Origin: Benincasa hispida
Taxonomy: Eukaryota; Streptophyta; Magnoliopsida; Cucurbitales; Cucurbitaceae
Assembly (NCBI RefSeq): GCF_009727055.1
Contig: NC_052356.1
Span: 6,175,629-6,239,628 of the forward strand
Length of the DNA: 64,000 nucleotides
Direction of reading: 5' to 3'
Shown: positions 58,146-64,000 of the stretch, piece after piece
Layout: every line of letters starts with the position of its first letter
Numbering within the stretch: position 1 is the stretch's first letter
Translations under genes and position numbers: made by a program
Notes under the pieces: generated by a model
The model's database searches: none
Told to the model about the DNA's origin: nothing
The model's input: only the letters and a program-made list of their open reading frames with translations

Positions 58146-60346
58146 AAAGAATGTTGATTTCATCAAATAAAGCAAAAAAAAAATTAAAAAAAAATTAAAA
58201 AAAATTAAAAAATTAAAAAATTAGAAAAACGAAAAAAAAAAAGAGAAAAAAAACATCTATTTGACTTTGGTATTTCTCATCATTTATCTTATCTTCAACG
58301 CGTTATTGCATTGAGAAAGATAGATATACATTTGTGGGTAAAGATTCTTGACAATAATGTAAATCTGAGTGCTTATAGAACTTTTTTTTTTTTTTACCAC
58401 AAAGAACACATTTAATAAAATCAACCTCAATTCAAACACTTATACAAATCAATTTTGGAGAGACTGATTTCATTTTTTTTTTCTAACACTAAGAGGGTGG
58501 AGAAGTCAATTTGTCTTTTTGATTTGTAATTTGAAGCCAAGTGGATGTTTGTGATTGGGGGAATGGATGGGAAAGGAAAAGAAATTCAAAGGCTTGAAAA
58601 GGAAGGATATTGGGAAACCTTTTTTTGGCTTTTTGAAGAAAATAAAAATAAAAATAAATCAAAGGCCTTCCTATAATGAGAGATCCAAATAAATCAATGT
58701 TCTTTTTCTTCATAGTATTACACTATTACTACTCTCTTTCCTCCCCACTTTTTGCTTTGAATCTCATTAGTATGTATGAAATCAACCCCACTTTGGACAA
58801 AAAATTTCTATCTACATCCACTAACTCAATTCTATTCCATTTTACTTTGAATGTTGACTTTTTTAGAGAATTGTTTTCAAAGCAATTTTTTGTTTTCTAA
58901 AAAAAAAATTTAATAAAGTTTAACTACTGACTTGTCTAATATCTCTGTATACTAAAAAAAAAAAAAAAAATTCAAGTCTTTAACCTTTTAATTTTGTACT
59001 CTACGTTAACTTCAATTTAAGTGTCTTCTATCATAGGTTTTATAAATAGATTTCAAAATGAAAAAAAAAAAAAACATTTTGATAGTTGTCTTTCATAATA
59101 TTTCGAGACTATAAGTTGCTATCTTCGTACACTATTTTAGTCAAAAGAATATACATTTAGATTAAATGGGCCAAATTGTTCAACCAATGAGAGTTTATTT
59201 TCCTTTCCATTCTAAAAATGTTTGGTTTAATTCACCATTATCCCAAGGTCCATAGTAATAGTCAATGGAGAAATATCTCATTTTCCTTTTCTATGTCTAC
59301 CATCCAATAATCAAATATTGTCGAGCACTACTTTTGTTGGTAACTTTCCCATGTAATTGGACATATTTGGAGCATTTTCCAATTAGAACTTGCAATATGA
59401 TATTATCTCATTTTAAAAAAGTAGCTACAAATTTGATACATTGAAGGGCACATGTCAAATTCTAGTAAAGCTTAAAACCATTTGAGAGTGCATATTGTCC
59501 TTTAGAGATCGAGTAATTATTTTTTTTAATCTATTGTAGAAATTATTCCAATTTTATTTAGAGAACCTACTTGTGATAAATATAAACTAATCCTAAGAAA
59601 ACAAATAAATTGACCAATCAGGAAGAATGCAATCAAAGGGATTAAAAGATTCCAGAGTGTCAAATTGCTGATATGCAATAATGTCTTTTGGATTTTATTG
59701 CTTTAGAATTACGTGAACCTTTAAAACTAAATTTCGGTTCATCCCTCTCGAGATTAATCTTTTCTCATCCAATGCAATCAATTGCTAATATTTTGAAACC
59801 AATTTATGAAAATGGGCTTAGGCCCATAGTAAAAGTTAAAAAAAAAAAAATGGAAGAACGTTGTCCTATATTAGAAAATTAAGCAACGTCTTAAAGGTAT
59901 AAATACTAAGACATGCTAGAGGTAACTCCGAAGTATGGTGGTGGTGGAAATATAACCTTTTTACCACACGTACATATCACTGTCGTCTGTCCAGTCGGAC
60001 GGGTTTGTGTAATCATAAAAAAGAAATATTTTTTTTATTACTTATTTAATCTAAAAGTTGAACGTTTTAATATTGTGACAGTGTCTCTTCCCTTTATGCT
60101 TCATTATTTGTGATTGTTTTCTTCCTGTTTCATCTTCAACCCTACCCATTTTCATAAGCTTCTTCTTCAAAAACACCAATTTGAAAAAGCCAGGCTTTTC
60201 AATATCGTTTTCTAGATTCTATCATATCATCTTCCTTCACCTGTTTTGTTCTGAGCATTATTTTTTCCCTTGATTCTAATCCATCTTCTGACGAGTGCAC
60301 GCCAAAATTTGATGTTGTGTTAACCTTGGAGAGCAACTGACATATC
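58146..60346. other. AT-rich intergenic DNA with low-complexity tracts
   Basis: I see no gene. An A-rich low-complexity stretch occupies 58166-58250. A TATAAATA box (about 59898-59905) lies some 75 bases after a 'gggcttaggccca' double site (59814-59826), which looks like a promoter, perhaps that of the lost 5' LTR of copia 3. Short A/T runs occur at 58954-58970 and 59061-59074. Confidence 0.4.
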
Positions 60347-60885
60347 TGTCGGGGTTGATGCCCTAAACTCTTGTTGGGTCCTATAGTTTGTAAACACTAT
60401 ATTGAACAAACACTTGTAATGTAGTAATATATGATATTTTCTTCACTGTTGTCTATGAAACAGTCGATGTTTTAATTGCTTTACCACAAACCAATAAACT
60501 AAGATCCCTGGTTGTGGTTGTAACTTAAGCATGTATGTGAAGACCCACAGGTGGATCATGCCTTAAGTGATAACCAAAATGGTCTGTAGTATATGGATAA
60601 AGGAGGGAAATTTGTTTTTAGCAAAGCTAGATTTGGTAGACAATTGGCTTGGCATTGCAGTGACAGCGAGAGGGGCTGTTCTTGACGAGAGAGAGAGATA
60701 AAGAGAAGAAAAGTTCTTCAAAGGTGCGTCTCTTTGTCCTTTGTATTTATTTGTTCTTAACATGTCGTAATTTGTTCTAAGATGCATAACTTGTATGTAT
60801 GTTTGTGAATGCTTGTTTTCTGTCACAATGAATTTGGAACGATCTTGCTTCCGCTTATAGGTACTCTTTTATAAAAGTTCCTTCA
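60347..60885 (+). mobile_element. Short solo LTR (second copia-type family), TSD ATATC
   Basis: Its start, TGTCGGGGTTGATGCCC, and its end, GTTCCTTCA, match the reverse complement of the 2120-bp LTR at 39154-41273. It is only 539 bp: about 1.6 kb is missing from the middle at about 60613, after 'aaaggagggaaatttg'. ATATC flanks it on both sides (60342-60346, 60886-60890), so I read it as a solo LTR. The alternative, that it is the 5' LTR of copia 3 (gag starts 115 bases later), would make the ATATC match a coincidence, and no initiator-Met primer site follows. Confidence 0.68.
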
Positions 60886-60999
60886 ATATCGATTGACACC
60901 AAGGTTGCGTCGTAATTACTTTTAGGGCAATGGTTCCTCCACGGCGTAGCAACTCTTTGAATTGTTTTTACATTTTGAAAGCAACTAGATTTTCTCTAG

Positions 61000-61955
61000 A
61001 TGTCGATAAAGAACGATAAGGTCCTCCCTAATCTTTCCAAGATCGAACCACTCAATGGATCGATTACCGCCGCTGGTCCTAAAAATTGATGATCTTCTTC
61101 GAGCAATTGGAGGTTGATTATATCCTCACCATAAAAGCACATGTTGCTAATAAGAAGGTATATACTGTCACTGATCCAGAATCTTCCAGAGAACCGATCA
61201 CTATTTCTGACTAACCAAGGTAGCCCTCCGAGATTGATCCTGATAAATACAAGAAAGATAACAAAACAGTCTATGGTCATCTATTCAACCATATGACAGA
61301 CCCCATGTTTGATCTATTTGTGGTGCAAAATTCAGCTAAGGCAATCCAAAACACACTGGAGTCTTAATACGGAGAAGCTGATGCTGGACAAAATAAATAT
61401 GTCATCGGAAAGTGGCTACAATTCCAAATGACCAACGAGAAACCTATTGTTGATCAAATCCATGAGTATAAAACCTTGGTAGCAAACGTTATGTCTAAAG
61501 GTATGAAGATGCACAAAATTCTCCAAGCAAATGTGCTACTTGAGAAATTTCCTCCATCTTGGAGTAAATATTAAAACCATTTGAAATATAAAAAAGAAGG
61601 ATATGATACTCTAGAAACTGATCAATCACATGCGCATGAGAAAGAAGCCAACAAGCTAAAAGATAAGTTAATTTTTGGAAATCTGAATTCAGTGCTAACT
61701 TGGTTGAATCTTCTGCTGTTAATAAAGATAGGTTCAAAATCACAACAAGCAGCTTGGCAAGAATAATTCCTCTTAAGGGAAGGGACATCACAAACCTACT
61801 GATGGGAAGATTGAAAGAATAAATTAATTTGCTATGTCTGTAGGAAGCCTGGGCACAAATCCTATCAATGCAATCAAAAGAAAGGAAGGTTAGATCAGCG
61901 ATCCACCCCACAAGCCAATCTTGTTGAACAAGATGACATAATAACTGCTCTTGTG
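61000..61955 (+). pseudogene. Copia 3 gag with CCHC zinc knuckle (broken)
   Basis: It starts with an ATG at 61000 (MSIKNDKVLPNLSKIEPLNG), with a stop after 29 codons. The frame then resumes through FEQLEVDYIL, YGHLFNHMTDPMFDLFV, KWLQFQMTNEKPIVDQIHEY and KILQANVLLEKFPPSWSKY, interrupted by further stops. A complete CX2CX4HX4C knuckle, CYVCRKPGHKSYQC, is at 61830-61871. It would bind the element RNA in the virus-like particle. Confidence 0.8.
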
Positions 61956-61979
61956 TAAGTCAATATGATGGAAAACAAA

Positions 61980-62561
61980 TTTGACTGGATTATTGATAAT
62001 GGAGCTTCAAGGCACTTTTGCTCAAATCGAGAGCTCTTCTAAGACTACCAAGACTCTATTGACAGAGAGTGTGTATTCATGGGTAACTTTGCCAGGGCAG
62101 AAGTACTTGGAAAAAGGAAGATTCTTTTAAAATTAACCTTTGGAAAAACTTTATCCTTAAATAATGTGTTGTACATACCTTCCTTATGTAGGAACCTGGT
62201 TTCTGGAAGTTTATTGAATCAGGATGGGCTTAAAATCGTACTAGAAGTTGACAAGATTATCCTCACCAAGAATAGAGACTTTATTGGTAAGGGGAATCTA
62301 GCTGATGGTCTTTTTGTCTTGAACATTATTCCTGTTGCAAATATGATGAATGCAAGTGCTTTGAATTCTACTTACATAGTTGAGTCTTTTCATATGTGGC
62401 ATGGTAGATTAGATCATGTGGATATTACATCGCTTAAGAAACTTAAAGAATTAAAGCTGATTAATGCATCTGAAACACATGAAATTAGTAAATGTTTTGT
62501 TTATGTGGAAGCAAAGTTTATCAAGAAACCTTTTAAACCTGTTACCTATAGAAGTATATAA
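61980..62561 (+). pseudogene. Copia 3 protease and GAG-pre-integrase region
   Basis: The protease active-site block reads WIIDNGASRHFC (61987-62022), with Asn where copia proteases have Ser or Thr (D-S/T-G), and a stop 7 residues later. The frame 62079-62561 (160 codons) covers the rest (LNNVLYIPSLCRNLVS, LFVLNI) and the zinc-binding part of pre-integrase, MWHGRLDHVDITSLKKL; of the expected Cys pair only one (KCFVYVEAKF) remains. Confidence 0.8.
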
Positions 62562-63535
62562 CTGCTTGAATAGATTCATTCTGATTTAGTTGATTTCAGA
62601 ACACCACAAGTAGAGGAGGAAAAAATTACTACATATCTTTTGTTGATGACTTCTCTAGATATACTAAAATCTATCATTTAAAAACCAAAGATGAAGTGGT
62701 ATGTTTTTGAAATATAAAGTAGAAATAGAAAATCAATTAGATAAGGAGATTACAAGGGTAAGGCTAGATAAAGGTGATGAATACAATGATAATTCTCTTA
62801 AAAGAATTTTGCGAATCATATGATATTATTCATGAATTTACTGCACCTTATTCAACACAACAAAATGGTATAGCAGAACTAAAAGTAGAACTCTTAAGAA
62901 AATGATGAATGTTATGTTGTTAAGTTCTAGACTGTCTAATAATTTGCGGGGTTGGGGGGGAGGGGCAGGGAGGAGGGAAAATTGTGCTTTCTGCCTGTTT
63001 TATTATTAACAAAGTACCTCACAAAAAATTGAATAAGACATCTTACGAACTTTGGAGAGGTTATGCACCTAATCTCAATTACTTGAGAGTGTGGGGATGT
63101 TTGGCTAACGTAGCATATCTTGCATTCAAGAAACCTACGGTAAGATCTAAAACTTTTGATTGTGTGTTTATCGGTTATACTCAAAATAGTGTTGTATATA
63201 GATTTATGTGCTTGAATGATAGATCCATTTGTGATTATAGGGATGCCGAATTCTTTGAACATATATTTCCAATGAAAAAGGCAAAATTTGAATTAGATAG
63301 AACATCTAGTTATGAGAATGTATCTACTTTTATGCCTTCTTCATTTAATAGTATGCGTGAAACTGAGAATAATAAAGCTTCTAGTAGTATGCTTGAAATT
63401 GAAGATGTTAGAACTTTTGATAGAATGCCTGAAATTGAGCCTAGAAGAAGTAAAAAACATAGAACTGAGAAAAATTTTGGTCTTGATTTCTTGACTACTT
63501 TTTCAGTTGAAAGGCTAGATGATATTGATTGGTAG
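62562..63535 (+). pseudogene. Copia 3 integrase core and C-terminal region (broken)
   Basis: The catalytic Asp of HSDL (near 62580), the second Asp in RLDKGDEYND (near 62765) and the Glu in QQNGIAEL (near 62875) can all be placed, but in different frames. At 62946-62980 the normal coding sequence after LSNNL is replaced by a G-rich tract. The 183-codon frame from 62984 then gives LSACFIINKVPHKKLNKTSY, LNYLRVWGCLANVAYLAF and the C-terminal FIGYTQNSVVYRF block. Confidence 0.82.
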
Positions 63536-63559
63536 TTTGCTTGTATGTATTTAAGATGA

Positions 63560-64000
63560 AGATCCTAAAACTTACCAAGAAGCCTTAAGTTAGACTCTAG
63601 CTTATGGAATGAAGCCATTAAGAGTGAACTAGATTCTCTAACCATGAACCAAACTTGGGACTTAGTGGATCTTCTTAAAGAAAGTAAGCCTATTAAGTGC
63701 AAATGGACTTTCTAGAAAATAAGACCAGATGGTTCAATTGAAAGGTACAAAGCTAGGTTAATAGTAGTAGGGTATACACAAAATCAAGGTATTGACTACT
63801 TTGACATGCATTCCCTTATAACAAAAATAGCTATAATTAGAGCCTTGATTGCACTAGCTACCATCCATGGACTTCTGGTTCGCCAAATGGATGTAAAAGC
63901 AACTTTTCTTAATGGTGATCTAGATGAAGAAACTTATATGATACAACCTGAAGGCTTTATAGTTGTCGATCAAGAAAATAAAGTATGTAAACTCAAAAAA
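63560..64000 (+). pseudogene. Copia 3 reverse transcriptase, 5' part (truncated by window end)
   Basis: Translation gives MNQTWDLVDLL, PIKCKWTF, a stop, then KIRPDGSIERYKARLIVVGY, MDVKATFLNGDLDEETYMIQ and PEGFI, the standard start of an RVT_2 polymerase. One stop replaces the residue after KWTF. The catalytic centre lies beyond the window. Confidence 0.82.

Larger units (their letters stand above)
61000..64000 (+). mobile_element. Ty1/copia element 3, plus strand, continues beyond the window
   Basis: Gag, CCHC knuckle, protease, GAG-pre-integrase, integrase and RT follow in copia order, all carrying stops or frameshifts. The 5' LTR is not identified. The sequence ends within RT, before the catalytic YVDD. 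Its integrase and RT differ clearly from those of copia 1 and 2, so it is another lineage. Confidence 0.85.

Noticed and set aside
60181..60202. Small hairpin TTGAAAA...TTTTCAA as a terminator or microRNA
   Set aside because: Seven-base AT-rich stem only; such hairpins are expected by chance here, and plant genes do not use hairpin terminators.
60996..61280. 94-codon minus-strand frame
   Set aside because: Antisense to copia 3 gag, which has clear gag motifs in the plus orientation.

Overview
This is plant nuclear DNA from a eudicot. The evidence is a three-exon gene for a DRB2-type double-stranded RNA-binding protein with GT-AG introns, set among Ty1/copia and Ty3/gypsy LTR retrotransposons. 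A cucurbit is my guess from the general look of the LTRs; I could not test it. The sequence is AT-rich, has one 940-bp assembly gap (24453-25392) and one stray N (12447). I see no bacterial features, CRISPR array, rRNA or canonical tRNA gene.

Region 1 (788-46319) is a stack of nested LTR retrotransposons. The outer host is a broken Athila-like gypsy element on the minus strand. Its 3' LTR is 788-1944 plus 32113-32300, its pol end is near 35001-35454, its gag is 44525-45868, and its 5' LTR remnant is 45955-46319. Inside that 3' LTR sits a plus-strand solo LTR (1945-32112) split by three insertions. The first is a solo LTR (2353-4274, target duplication ATAAC). The second is another solo LTR (4559-21803, CAAGG/CAAAG). 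The third is a chromovirus-type gypsy element (22956-32077, AAATT) whose interior is inverted. The solo LTR 4559-21803 is itself split by copia element 1 (5246-20555), and copia 1 is split by an Athila-like element (13493-20333, ATACT) that keeps gag and protease but has lost reverse transcriptase and integrase. To the right, in the host interior, lie a solo LTR (33296-34995, CAAAT) and copia element 2 (35500-44495), which holds a further solo LTR (39154-41273).

Region 2 (46320-60346) is the gene-bearing part. The only host gene I can support is DRB2-like, with coding exons 49383-49628, 52116-52335 and 52825-53648 (429 residues, two dsRNA-binding domains, proline-rich tail). It is flanked by AT-rich intergenic DNA holding a SINE-like piece, a large inverted repeat (about 56275-57255) and an orphan promoter-like cluster of TGGGCC motifs (57912-57945).

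Region 3 (60347-64000) has a short solo LTR (60347-60885, ATATC) and a decayed plus-strand copia element 3 that runs off the window in its reverse transcriptase.

The retroelement genes are nearly all broken by stops, frameshifts or deletions. The most interesting signal that ordinary annotation does not explain is a pair of short inverted repeats conserved in most LTR copies. One of them shows matched changes on both arms, which suggests a selected RNA stem or a palindromic protein site.
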